Source: Plantibacter sp. Leaf314
GTDB lineage: Bacteria > Actinomycetota > Actinomycetes > Actinomycetales > Microbacteriaceae
Length of the DNA: 50,087 nt
Direction of reading: 5' to 3'
Assembly: GCF_001423185.1 (NCBI RefSeq)
Contig: NZ_LMOB01000003.1
Span: forward strand, 389,693 to 439,779
The position numbers were made by a program, and so were the translations under genes. Positions within the stretch are counted from its first letter, which is position 1. Each line of letters starts with the position of its first letter. Of the stretch, positions 17,602 to 25,247 are shown piece after piece. The notes beneath the pieces are model-generated. The model searched no databases. It saw only the letters and a list, made by a program, of their open reading frames with translations, and was not told the origin of the DNA.

Positions 17602-18551
17602 GACTGTTCCTTCAGCGTCCGGGACACGAGCTCGGCCGTGCGGTCCCAGCTGTAGGTAGCGGCGAGAGGAACCGCGCTGGGCCGTTCGGACAGGGCGCGC
17701 TCCATCGCTGCGGCCCACGCGACGTCGTCGTGTGCGTCACCGACCGGGAACCCCTGCCCGCTCGAGATCTCGGCGATCGACTCGCAGCCTTCCCAGAAGA
17801 TCACCGGTGTGCCGCACGCGATGCTCTCGACCGCGGGGAGTCCGAACCCTTCGACGAGCGACGGGAAGACGGTCGCAACGGCGCCACGGTACAGCTCGGC
17901 GAGTTCCGGGTCCGACAGCCCGCTGCACACCTCGACCCGGTCGGCGACACCGAGCTCGGTCGCGCGACGCACCGCACCCTCGCGGTCGTTCATGACCACG
18001 ACGAGTCTCGCGTCGGGAACGCGCGCCAGGGCCCGGAACACCACATCGACGTTCTTGTGCGCTCGCAGGTTCCCGACGTAGAGGAAGTAGGGGGCGCCGT
18101 GGGCTGCTGCCGGTGCGTCTCCTGGATGGAATGCCTCGGACAAGCCGTTGCCGGCGTTCACGACACGGACGCGGTCGTCGTCCACCCACTCCTCGATCGC
18201 GCGCTTCGACGTCTCGGAGACGGTGAGCACCAGGCGGTTGCGGCGGATGATCGGCCGCAGGACGGTCGAGTAGTGCGCGAGGTAGACGGCGCGGCGACCG
18301 GTGGTCGGGTGCAGGTGGATGAGGTCGTGCACCGTGACCACCTGCGGCGAACGCGCGAGGAATCCGTTGTAGCCGGGGGAGTAGATGGTCTCACCGGCCG
18401 GCGTGCGGCGCACCCGCAGGAAGTCCTGGGGGTCCGACGGCTTGCCGCCCACCTCGAGCGCCGACCACTCGACGCTCAGCCGTGGGAGTACTTCGGACGC
18501 ATAGCGACCGATGCCGTGGACGCCGCTCCACCTGGTGTCGGCGAGGATCAT
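17598..18551 (-). CDS. Glycosyltransferase family 4
   Basis: A 317-residue GT4 enzyme, a little short but with both halves present. Visible are GVHGIGRYASEVLPRL near the N-terminus, VVTVHDLIHLHP, the central YFLYVGNLRAHKNVDVVFRA and the C-terminal EGFGLPAVESIACGTPVIF, which carries the retaining GT4 E-x7-E motif. It resembles mannosyltransferases of the WbaZ/RfbU group. It overlaps both neighbours by four bases. It adds one sugar to the exopolysaccharide repeat unit; specificity is not inferable. Confidence 0.88.
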   Translation of the reverse strand: MILADTRWSGVHGIGRYASEVLPRLSVEWSALEVGGKPSDPQDFLRVRRTPAGETIYSPGYNGFLARSPQVVTVHDLIHLHPTTGRRAVYLAHYSTVLRPIIRRNRLVLTVSETSKRAIEEWVDDDRVRVVNAGNGLSEAFHPGDAPAAAHGAPYFLYVGNLRAHKNVDVVFRALARVPDARLVVVMNDREGAVRRATELGVADRVEVCSGLSDPELAELYRGAVATVFPSLVEGFGLPAVESIACGTPVIFWEGCESIAEISSGQGFPVGDAHDDVAWAAAMERALSERPSAVPLAATYSWDRTAELVSRTLKEQS

Positions 18552-19693
18552 GAGGCGACGGTCCGATCGGTACCACTGGCGGAGACGGGATGTCCGACCC
18601 AGTTCGTGAGCTTGGTGGCGAAGGCGGCCGATCCGAAGAGGGCGTTCACCCGGTCCTGCGCGGGTGCCATGTCGACGAGCAGTGCGCGTTCGACGGCCTC
18701 GCGGAGCGTCGCGTCGTCGAGCGTGTCGACGACCACCCCGCCGTCGATGGCGAGCACGCTCTCGGAAGCCCCGCCCTCGGACAGCACGAGTGCCGGCGTG
18801 CCGAGGGCCATCGCCTCGACCGGCATGATGCCGAAGTCCTCGATCGCCGCGAACACCAGGAGGGAAGCGGCCTCGTACAGTGCGAAGAGGAGCTCGTCAC
18901 TCGGCCTCGTCATGATGATGACGGGCACCGAGGCGGCGTCTGCGAGGGCCTGCAACTCGGCGTGCTGCGGGCCGGCGCCCGCCAGGACGACCGGCAGCCC
19001 GGCCAGTTCCCCGGCTCGGATCGCGACGTCGAGACGCTTGTAGTCGACGAATCGCGAGGCGCCGAGGACGTAGTCCGTCGGGAGCGTCGAGAACAGGTAG
19101 GCGTCCGCGGTGCTCAACCGATCGGCCCACGAGGGGACGCTCTGCAGGTACTCGACGCGGACAGGCGGGTGGATGACCTCGGCCTCGACACCCCAAGACC
19201 GTTCCATCCGCTGCCGGATGTAGTCGCTGTTCGCGGCGAAGGTCGCCCCGTCCTGCGCGCGCTTGCGATCGACCCGACGCAGCGCCGGTGCGAGGGCGCG
19301 AGCGGCGAGGTTCCCACCACGGACGTCGAGTTCCGGCGCCCAGAGGTAGCGGGCCGGCGTGTGCACGTAGACGAAGCGCTCGGGGCCGTCGACGGGCTGT
19401 CGTCCTCCGGCATGATGCGCGAAGGCGTGCGAACTGATGAGGACGAAGTCGGCGTCCGAGACGTCGGTCCGAGCCCAGGTGAGGGGCATGAACGGCAAGG
19501 CTGCCGCTTTGCTCTTGCGGAGCGGGGTGCGTGCAAGCCAGGACTCACTGACTGTGTGGCCGGGGAAGCGGTCCGGGGCGTTGCTCCAGAGGCAGTGGAT
19601 GTCGGCGTCGGGATAGGCGGCGGCCATCGCGTCGACGACGTTCTCCGAGCCACCGTGGCGTTCGATCCACTCGTGGACGATGAGACCCGCCAT
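18548..19693 (-). CDS. Glycosyltransferase family 4
   Basis: A 381-residue GT4 enzyme. The acceptor domain begins AGLIVHEWIERHGGSENVVD and includes FVYVHTPARYLWAPELD, typical of WbaZ-like mannosyl/fucosyltransferases. The donor domain has VLGASRFVDYKRLDVAIRA and the E-x7-E motif in EDFGIMPVEAMALGTPALVL. The ATG at 19693 overlaps the upstream stop by one base (TGATG). Being directly after the initiating transferase gene, it may add the second sugar. Donor unknown. Confidence 0.88.
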   Translation of the reverse strand: MAGLIVHEWIERHGGSENVVDAMAAAYPDADIHCLWSNAPDRFPGHTVSESWLARTPLRKSKAAALPFMPLTWARTDVSDADFVLISSHAFAHHAGGRQPVDGPERFVYVHTPARYLWAPELDVRGGNLAARALAPALRRVDRKRAQDGATFAANSDYIRQRMERSWGVEAEVIHPPVRVEYLQSVPSWADRLSTADAYLFSTLPTDYVLGASRFVDYKRLDVAIRAGELAGLPVVLAGAGPQHAELQALADAASVPVIIMTRPSDELLFALYEAASLLVFAAIEDFGIMPVEAMALGTPALVLSEGGASESVLAIDGGVVVDTLDDATLREAVERALLVDMAPAQDRVNALFGSAAFATKLTNWVGHPVSASGTDRTVAS

Positions 19694-21201
19694 CAGTGGG
19701 CTTCCTTGCCGGGCGCGACGACCGCCCGGATCGTGCGCCACAGGATGATGACGTCGCCCGTGAGGGACCAGTTCTCGACGTAGTACAGGTCGAGACGGAT
19801 CGCGTCCTCCCAGCTGAGCGCGGAACGGCCGCTGACCTGCCACAGGCCGGTCATGCCGGGTTGCACGATGAGGCGACGCTTGGCCGCCGAGTCGTAGAGC
19901 GCGACCTCGCCCTCACGCTGCGGGCGCGGGCCGACAAGGCTCATGTCGCCCCGGAACACGTTGATCAGCTGCGGGAACTCGTCGAGCGAGAACTTCCGCA
20001 GGGTCGCGCCGACGCGGGTCAGGCGGGGGTCGTTCTGCACCTTGAAGAGCGGGCGGTCGCTGGTGCCCTGCTGCTCGAGGAGCGCGGCGAGCTCGGCGTC
20101 GGCGTTCACCCGCATGGAGCGGAACTTGAGCATGTGGAACGGCTCGCCGTTCAGGCCGATCCGCTCCTGCCGGTAGAGGACCGGACCGGGGCTGGTGAAC
20201 TTCACGAGGAGGGCGACCACCAGCAGGATGGGCGAGGCCACGAGGAGGATCGCACCGGAACCGAGGATGTCGAACGCACGCTTCGAGAACCGCTTCCGGC
20301 CCTCGTATCGCGGGGTCTCCACGTGGATGAGCGGCAGCCCGGCGACCGGTCGCGTGTGGATGCGTGGGCCACCGACGTCGGTCAGGCTCGGCGCGACGAT
20401 GAGGTGCTGGCGTCCGGGCTCGAGGCTCCAGCTCAATTCGCGCACGCGCACCGGCGTCAGTTCGTCGGAGCTGGTGATGATGACCGTGTCCGCGCGCGTC
20501 ACCGCGATCGCCTCGAGGACGGTGTCCACCGTGCCGGACACGGGGATGCCCGTGTCGCCGAGGGTTCCACCGATCTTGCCCGTCGGTACACACGCGCCGA
20601 CCACCCGGTAGCCAGCATCGGTGTTGCGGGTCAGTTCCTTGGCGATGTGCTCGGCGGACTCGGCCGAGCCGACGAGGAGGACGAGGGATGCGTAGCGCCC
20701 GTGCGCGCGCTGCACCGACAGCCACTGCCGCCACATCCACCGCGAGAGGAGGAGGACGAGGATGCCGAGGGGGAACGCGAGGAGGAAGTAGCCGCGAGCA
20801 AGGTCGAGCTTCACCAGGAAGGCGATGATCGCGATGATGCCGAACAGCCGGATGCTCGCGTCGGCGATGAGCCGGTACTCCGCGTTGCCGCTGCCCACCA
20901 CGCGGTACTCGCGGGTGCCGAAGATGCGAAGGGTGACGAGCCAGGCGACGATGAGCGTGATCGAGATGACCGTGTAGTTGACGACCACCCGGGCCATGTC
21001 GAAACCGACGGACGTCGTCTCCTGGTCGAAGTCGAACCAGAACAGCTGGGTGCCGAAGACGATCCAGATGAGGACGATCGCGTCGGTCACCGCGAGTCGG
21101 CGCGCGTAGACGCGTCGCCAATCGCGCGCGACAGGGCGAGCTGGGTCGGGGGCAGTGCTCGCGGGCGTCGTTGGCAGCGGCACGGAAGGCTGCGACAACA
21201 T
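19693..21201 (-). CDS. Undecaprenyl-phosphate sugar phosphotransferase (WcaJ/WbaP type)
   Basis: Starts repeat-unit assembly by moving a sugar-1-phosphate, often glucose or galactose, onto undecaprenyl phosphate at the inner membrane face. The 502-residue protein has four N-terminal membrane segments, a CoA-binding-like middle domain (LVLLVGSAESAEHIAKEL), a fifth membrane stretch (FDILGSGAILLVASPILLVV) and the C-terminal catalytic domain: RQERIGLNGEPFHMLKFRSM, FPQLINVFRGDMSLVGPRPQ and QPGMTGLWQVSGRS. ATG 21201 has GGAG five to six bases upstream; a GTG at 21222 lacks a ribosome site. A 28-codon open frame with a much stronger ribosome site lies just upstream (21230-21316). Sugar specificity is not deduced. 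Confidence 0.93.
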   Translation of the reverse strand: MLSQPSVPLPTTPASTAPDPARPVARDWRRVYARRLAVTDAIVLIWIVFGTQLFWFDFDQETTSVGFDMARVVVNYTVISITLIVAWLVTLRIFGTREYRVVGSGNAEYRLIADASIRLFGIIAIIAFLVKLDLARGYFLLAFPLGILVLLLSRWMWRQWLSVQRAHGRYASLVLLVGSAESAEHIAKELTRNTDAGYRVVGACVPTGKIGGTLGDTGIPVSGTVDTVLEAIAVTRADTVIITSSDELTPVRVRELSWSLEPGRQHLIVAPSLTDVGGPRIHTRPVAGLPLIHVETPRYEGRKRFSKRAFDILGSGAILLVASPILLVVALLVKFTSPGPVLYRQERIGLNGEPFHMLKFRSMRVNADAELAALLEQQGTSDRPLFKVQNDPRLTRVGATLRKFSLDEFPQLINVFRGDMSLVGPRPQREGEVALYDSAAKRRLIVQPGMTGLWQVSGRSALSWEDAIRLDLYYVENWSLTGDVIILWRTIRAVVAPGKEAH

Positions 21202-21229
21202 GCGGTCTCCGTGGTGGGACACGTAATTA

Positions 21230-21316
21230 CTACGGGTGACGAGGGAAGAGCTTCGTGGTTCGATACGCGGATGTATCCATCCTGTTGCCGAGGATAGCGG
21301 TCGAGGTAGCCGACAT
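21230..21316 (-). CDS. Candidate 28-residue leader ORF with a strong ribosome site
   Basis: ATG at 21316, stop TAG at 21230-21232. A near-perfect Shine-Dalgarno, AAAAGGAGG, lies four bases before the ATG, better than that of any other gene in the operon. The peptide begins MSATSTAILGNRMDTSAYRT and has no recognised motif. It ends 28 bases before the wcaJ-type ATG and is out of frame with it. It could be a leader peptide controlling downstream translation, a relic of a lost N-terminus, or chance. Confidence 0.4.
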   Translation of the reverse strand: MSATSTAILGNRMDTSAYRTTKLFPRHP

Positions 21317-21359
21317 CTGTCCTCCTTTTAGCGATTGGCCCCCAGCCGGGGTTCCTGAG

Positions 21360-21371
21360 CTACAACTGTAG
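21360..21371. promoter_or_regulatory. Inverted repeat CTACA-AC-TGTAG in the EPS operon gap
   Basis: A 12-base inverted repeat in the 178-base gap between the BNR-like gene and the initiating transferase. On the minus strand it is followed by CCCC-GGCT-GGGG, a short GC hairpin. Together these could be an internal operator or attenuator; no promoter was confirmed. Confidence 0.25.
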
Positions 21372-21379
21372 GGAAAACC

Positions 21380-22363
21380 CTAACCCCAGGTGACGCCGCC
21401 GTCGGTCGATCGAAGCACGGTGTCGCCGACCCACAGCCAGGCCCCGGTGCCCGCGATCGCGAGGGCAGCAGGAGCGGTGACGTCCGCTCCCTCGGCACAA
21501 CCGACCAGCGAGGCATTCTCGAACGGAGCGGGGGCACCGTTCGTCACGAGGGCACCCAGACCGTTGCAGCCCGGCACGCCACGCGCGACGAACATGAGGC
21601 GCTCGCCGTCGGTTGCCAGTCCGTGCACACCGGCGTACGGGGACGCGCCCCACGAGCCGGTGGCGGGATTCCACTCAGCCAGGACGGCTGCGCAGGCGGC
21701 GACCGTCCGCGTCGCCGTCGCGTCGATGACGTCGACGGATGGGCAGGGGAGCCCGACGCCCTGGCCCGCCACGACGACGGAGGTCTCGTCAGAAGTCAGG
21801 TAGCCGACCTCGGCCGCCAGCGCGGTGTCCGGCGCCCAGGAGTCACCGGCATCGGCGGAGGAGAAGCCCCCGACGGCGCAGGCGTCGCCCGTGGCACCGA
21901 TGATCTCGAGTTCACCCTCGTCGCCGGTCGTCAGGGTGAGGACCTGCCGGAGGTCGAAGGTGCTCGTCGCCAGCGGCGCCCACGTCACGCCGGCGTCGAC
22001 GCTCCGCTCGACGACCGCGGGCGTTGATGCGCAGGCGCCGGCCGTTGCACGCCACAGCGTCTGACCGTCGACGGTCGTGATGAACCGCTTGCCATCCGCC
22101 GCCGGTTCAGCCGTCGGCTCGGCAGAAGCACCGGGTTCAGCCGGCTGCGGCGTGGTGTTGAAGGTGACGAGGGGGCGCGGTGTGCGTCCTGCTGTCGGGG
22201 CATCATTCGCCGAGAGGGCGAGTCCGACGAGGATCACGTCGACGATCAGGAACAAGGCCAGGCCCACGAGGATGAGCACCCGCTGGCTGGAACTCAGGGA
22301 CTCACGCCAGCGGGAGGGGCCTTTCGCCGATCGGAAGGTCGAGCGCCCGCGTTTGGTGCTCAC
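21380..22363 (-). CDS. Membrane-anchored BNR/sialidase-like repeat protein
   Basis: A 327-residue protein with a basic cytoplasmic N-terminus, one membrane segment (RVLILVGLALFLIVDVILVG, residues about 28-48), a Pro/Ala/Glu linker and an extracellular domain with BNR-type Asp-box motifs: SVDAGVTWAPL, SSADAGDSWAP and, at the very C-terminus, STDGGVTWG. This suggests a beta-propeller-like fold, possibly carbohydrate binding, but no catalytic residues were identified. The GTG start overlaps the phosphatase stop by four bases (GTGA), which places it firmly in the exopolysaccharide operon. A role in polymer recognition or export is inferred from position only. Confidence 0.7.
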   Translation of the reverse strand: MSTKRGRSTFRSAKGPSRWRESLSSSQRVLILVGLALFLIVDVILVGLALSANDAPTAGRTPRPLVTFNTTPQPAEPGASAEPTAEPAADGKRFITTVDGQTLWRATAGACASTPAVVERSVDAGVTWAPLATSTFDLRQVLTLTTGDEGELEIIGATGDACAVGGFSSADAGDSWAPDTALAAEVGYLTSDETSVVVAGQGVGLPCPSVDVIDATATRTVAACAAVLAEWNPATGSWGASPYAGVHGLATDGERLMFVARGVPGCNGLGALVTNGAPAPFENASLVGCAEGADVTAPAALAIAGTGAWLWVGDTVLRSTDGGVTWG

Positions 22364-22962
22364 CGTCGATCGCCCGACTGCGCCAAGTGACGCGCGATGA
22401 CGTCGATGAAGCCGCGGATCTGCTCGCCGACCCGCTCATACGTCTCGGTGCTGCGGCGATAGGGGTCTTCGATGTCGTCGTCGTCAGGGTTCTCGGGCGG
22501 GGGCACGAGCCCGCGCTCGGCCGCCACTTCCGCCACGAGCGCCCACAGGTCCGTCGCCGGTTCCGTCTCGGCCACGAGGCGAGCGAACTGGGGCACGGTG
22601 AACGTGACCCGTGAGGCGCGGGGGAGCAGTCGGGCGACGTCGCTGCGGTGCGCTCTCGTCGCCGTGAGGATGAGATCGGCGTCGGCGACGATGTCGCGGT
22701 CCAGCTGGCGCGGGACGTGACCGCTCGGGTCTCCGCCGAAGCGGCGGGACTGCTCGGCGACCTCCGCCGGCATGACGAGCTCAGGCTCCATACCCGTTCC
22801 AGCGCTCGTCACGCGGATGAGGTGGCCGCCAGCGGTGACCCCTGCCTCGTCGAGTCGGGCGGTCAGGAGCTGAGCACCGAGCGCGGACCGGCAGATGTTG
22901 CCGGTGCAGACGAACAGGATCGAGAACGGACGCGTGTCCGTCGTCGTCGTGCCGTCGGTCAC
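22360..22962 (-). CDS. Low-molecular-weight protein tyrosine phosphatase (Wzb-like)
   Basis: A 200-residue enzyme predicted to remove phosphate from tyrosines of the adjacent Wzc-like kinase, so setting its cycling and polymer length. The P-loop CTGNICRS (Cys19, Arg25) follows a short polar N-terminus. The general-acid loop appears as DIEDPYRRSTETYERV near the C-terminus, with the usual DP. It is about 40-50 residues longer than typical family members, partly through an insert before the acid loop. The GTG start overlaps the kinase gene by four bases. Confidence 0.92.
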   Translation of the reverse strand: MTDGTTTTDTRPFSILFVCTGNICRSALGAQLLTARLDEAGVTAGGHLIRVTSAGTGMEPELVMPAEVAEQSRRFGGDPSGHVPRQLDRDIVADADLILTATRAHRSDVARLLPRASRVTFTVPQFARLVAETEPATDLWALVAEVAAERGLVPPPENPDDDDIEDPYRRSTETYERVGEQIRGFIDVIARHLAQSGDRR

Positions 22963-24341
22963 GCCTTCACATCCTCGGTGTAGCCGTAGCCGGCACCGTA
23001 CCCGTAGCGCGCATAGCCATACGCGTCGGGCCCCTTGGTCGGCACCATGGTCATGACGAGACCGGCCACCGAGGCGTTGACGTGGACGAGGGACTCGAGG
23101 GCACCCTTGAGCTGGTTCTTGTGCGTCCGGCCGGCGGCGACGACGACGAGCGCGCCACCCGTGTGGCGGGCCAGGAGGGCGCCGTCGGTGACCGGGAGCA
23201 GCGGCGGTGCGTCGATGAGGACGTAGTCGAACTGTTTCTCGAGACCGGTGATGAGCTTCTGCATCACGCTCGAGCCGAGCAGCTCGCTCGGGTTCGGCGG
23301 GACCGTGCCCGCGGGGAGGACCGTGAGCGCGCCGCGGCCCCAGGGCTGCATGGTGTCCTCGAGCGTCGCCCGGCGGATGAGGACGTCGCTGAGCCCGACG
23401 GCACCCTCGAGGTCGAAGTACGACGCGAGCTTCGGGCGACGCATGTCGGCGTCGATGATGATCACGCGGTGACCGGCATCCGCCAGGGCGATCGCGAGGT
23501 TCGCGGCCGTCGTGCTCTTGCCCTCGCTCTGAATCGAGGAGGTGATGACGTAGCTGCGGGGCTGGTCGCTGACGTCGAGGAACTGGAGGTTGGTGCGCAG
23601 GCTCCGGAACGATTCAGCGCGTGGGCTCTTCGGGTCGGCCTGGACGATGAGCGGGCGCTGCTTCGCCTTCGGGTCGAAGGCGATGCCGCCCATGAGCGGG
23701 ATGTCGGTCACCGACTCGACGTCGCGCTCGTTGCGGATGCGCGTGTCGAGGGTGGTGCGCAGGACTGCGAACGCGACCCCGAGTGCCACGCCGAGCAGCG
23801 TCCCCATGATCAGGTTGAGCGGTACGTTCGGGCTTCCAGGCTGGGTCGGGACGTTCGCCTCCTGCACCCGGGTGAGCTTGACCGGGCTGGAGGCGCCGTC
23901 CTCGGAGCTCTCGATCTTCGCCACGACACCGGTCAGGCTCTCTGCGGTGGTGTTCGCGAGTTCGGCGGCCAGGACGGGGTCGGCGTTCGACGCAGTGATC
24001 TCGATGATCGTCGTGTCGGCCGTCGAGGTGGCGCTCACCTGACCGGCCAACTGGCCGGCGGTCATGTTCAGCTCGAGCGCCGCGATGACGGGCTGCAGCA
24101 CGATCGGCGTGCTCACCAGATTCACGTAGGTCTTGACCCGCTGCTGCGAGTAGGTGTTGCCCTGGCTCAATTCGGACAGGCTGTCCGTCGCCTGCGTCGA
24201 GACGAAGACCTTCGCCGATGAGCTGTACTCCGGCGTCCTCGACAGGGAGTAAAGCGCGGAGGCAGCCAACCCCGTCAGAGCGAGGGCAAGGATGAGGACC
24301 CAGTACTTGCGGAGGATACGGAGGTAGTCACTGAGCTCCAC
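22959..24341 (-). CDS. Wzc-like chain-length regulator and BY-kinase
   Basis: A 460-residue polysaccharide co-polymerase fused to a bacterial tyrosine kinase. The Wzz domain lies between membrane segments at about residues 13-31 and 176-194. The cytoplasmic kinase has Walker A SSIQSEGKST (268-277), Walker A' VIIIDADMRRP (293-303) and Walker B YVLIDAPP. The C-terminal tail carries a tyrosine cluster, YGYARYGYGAGYGY, the expected autophosphorylation site. It is the first gene of the operon, and the next gene is its likely phosphatase. The GTG start has CGGAAG about nine bases upstream. Confidence 0.94.
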   Translation of the reverse strand: MELSDYLRILRKYWVLILALALTGLAASALYSLSRTPEYSSSAKVFVSTQATDSLSELSQGNTYSQQRVKTYVNLVSTPIVLQPVIAALELNMTAGQLAGQVSATSTADTTIIEITASNADPVLAAELANTTAESLTGVVAKIESSEDGASSPVKLTRVQEANVPTQPGSPNVPLNLIMGTLLGVALGVAFAVLRTTLDTRIRNERDVESVTDIPLMGGIAFDPKAKQRPLIVQADPKSPRAESFRSLRTNLQFLDVSDQPRSYVITSSIQSEGKSTTAANLAIALADAGHRVIIIDADMRRPKLASYFDLEGAVGLSDVLIRRATLEDTMQPWGRGALTVLPAGTVPPNPSELLGSSVMQKLITGLEKQFDYVLIDAPPLLPVTDGALLARHTGGALVVVAAGRTHKNQLKGALESLVHVNASVAGLVMTMVPTKGPDAYGYARYGYGAGYGYTEDVKA

Positions 24342-24480
24342 GCGGTGGCTTCCGATCGATCAGGAGGAGAGCGGTTCACCCTGCTGCCAAGGCGTGCCCC
24401 GAACAGGGCGTTGGGAGCCATGCTGCCATAAACCGACGCCTGTTCCCGAGCGGCCGAGTCAGGAAGGTGGTCGATTGCCG

Positions 24481-24486
24481 TAGTTT
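24481..24486 (+). promoter_or_regulatory. -10 element TAGTTT for leaderless CPBP gene
   Basis: TAGTTT fits TANNNT and ends six bases before GTG 24493, in the 151-base region shared with the divergent exopolysaccharide operon. No Shine-Dalgarno is present. Confidence 0.55.
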
Positions 24487-24492
24487 GCTCTC

Positions 24493-25242
24493 GTGACGAA
24501 CCCAGATGAACCGACTCCGCACGATGATCAACACGTCGCTCGATCGCGCCTCATCATCGCGCTGTTCGGGTTCGCAGCGACGGTGGCGCTCATCGTGGCG
24601 TTCCCCGCCGGCGTCCGGATCCCCGGTCCGTTCTCCCCGCTGAACGGGTACCTACTCGTCTGGTTGCCGCTCGTGGTGGCACTGCTCGTCGTCGCCCTGG
24701 TGCCCCGCTGGCGCGCGGCGGGGTCGTCAGCGGTGCGTTGGAGGATCCGACCCATCGATCTCCTGTGGGGTGCCGCCGCCGGATTCGTGCTCCGGATCGC
24801 CACGAGCTCCCTCGAGATTCTGTTCTACGGCGGTCTGCCGGCGACGGCCGGCGGCGCCGTCCCCCTGGGCACGGTCGATCAGGTGGTGTTCTTCGTCGTC
24901 GCGTTGCTCGCCGTCGTCGCTCTCGCACCGGTCATCGAGGAGCTGTTCTTCCGCGGCCTCGTCCTCCCCTCCGTGATCGGAACCCTTCGCGGCGGCCGTT
25001 GGATCGCCGTCGTGATCAGCGCCGTGCTCTTCGCCGTCCTGCACCTGCTGGTCGTGACCACCTTGGCGCAGACGATCGTCGTCGGGGTCGGAACCCTCCT
25101 CGTCGGTCTCGTCACGGGGAGCTTGGCGATCCTGACCGGTCGGCTCGGCCCGGCGGTCGTCGCGCACGTCGTTTTCAACACATCGATCCTCGCTCTCGGC
25201 CTGACGGCCGTGACGGGCGGCACCGGCGTCGTGATTGAATAA
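24493..25242 (+). CDS. CPBP family intramembrane metalloprotease
   Basis: A 249-residue membrane protein with about seven hydrophobic segments. It carries the Abi/CPBP signatures: EELFFRG (glutamates 149-150), a histidine in FAVLHLLVV, and HVVFN near the C-terminus, which together form the predicted metal site of this Rce1-like protease group. Substrates are unknown. The GTG start is supported by the TANNNT box six bases upstream. DUF4012 follows after five bases, so the two are probably co-transcribed, divergently from the exopolysaccharide operon. Confidence 0.88.
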   Translation: MTNPDEPTPHDDQHVARSRLIIALFGFAATVALIVAFPAGVRIPGPFSPLNGYLLVWLPLVVALLVVALVPRWRAAGSSAVRWRIRPIDLLWGAAAGFVLRIATSSLEILFYGGLPATAGGAVPLGTVDQVVFFVVALLAVVALAPVIEELFFRGLVLPSVIGTLRGGRWIAVVISAVLFAVLHLLVVTTLAQTIVVGVGTLLVGLVTGSLAILTGRLGPAVVAHVVFNTSILALGLTAVTGGTGVVIE

Positions 25243-25247
25243 CCCCC

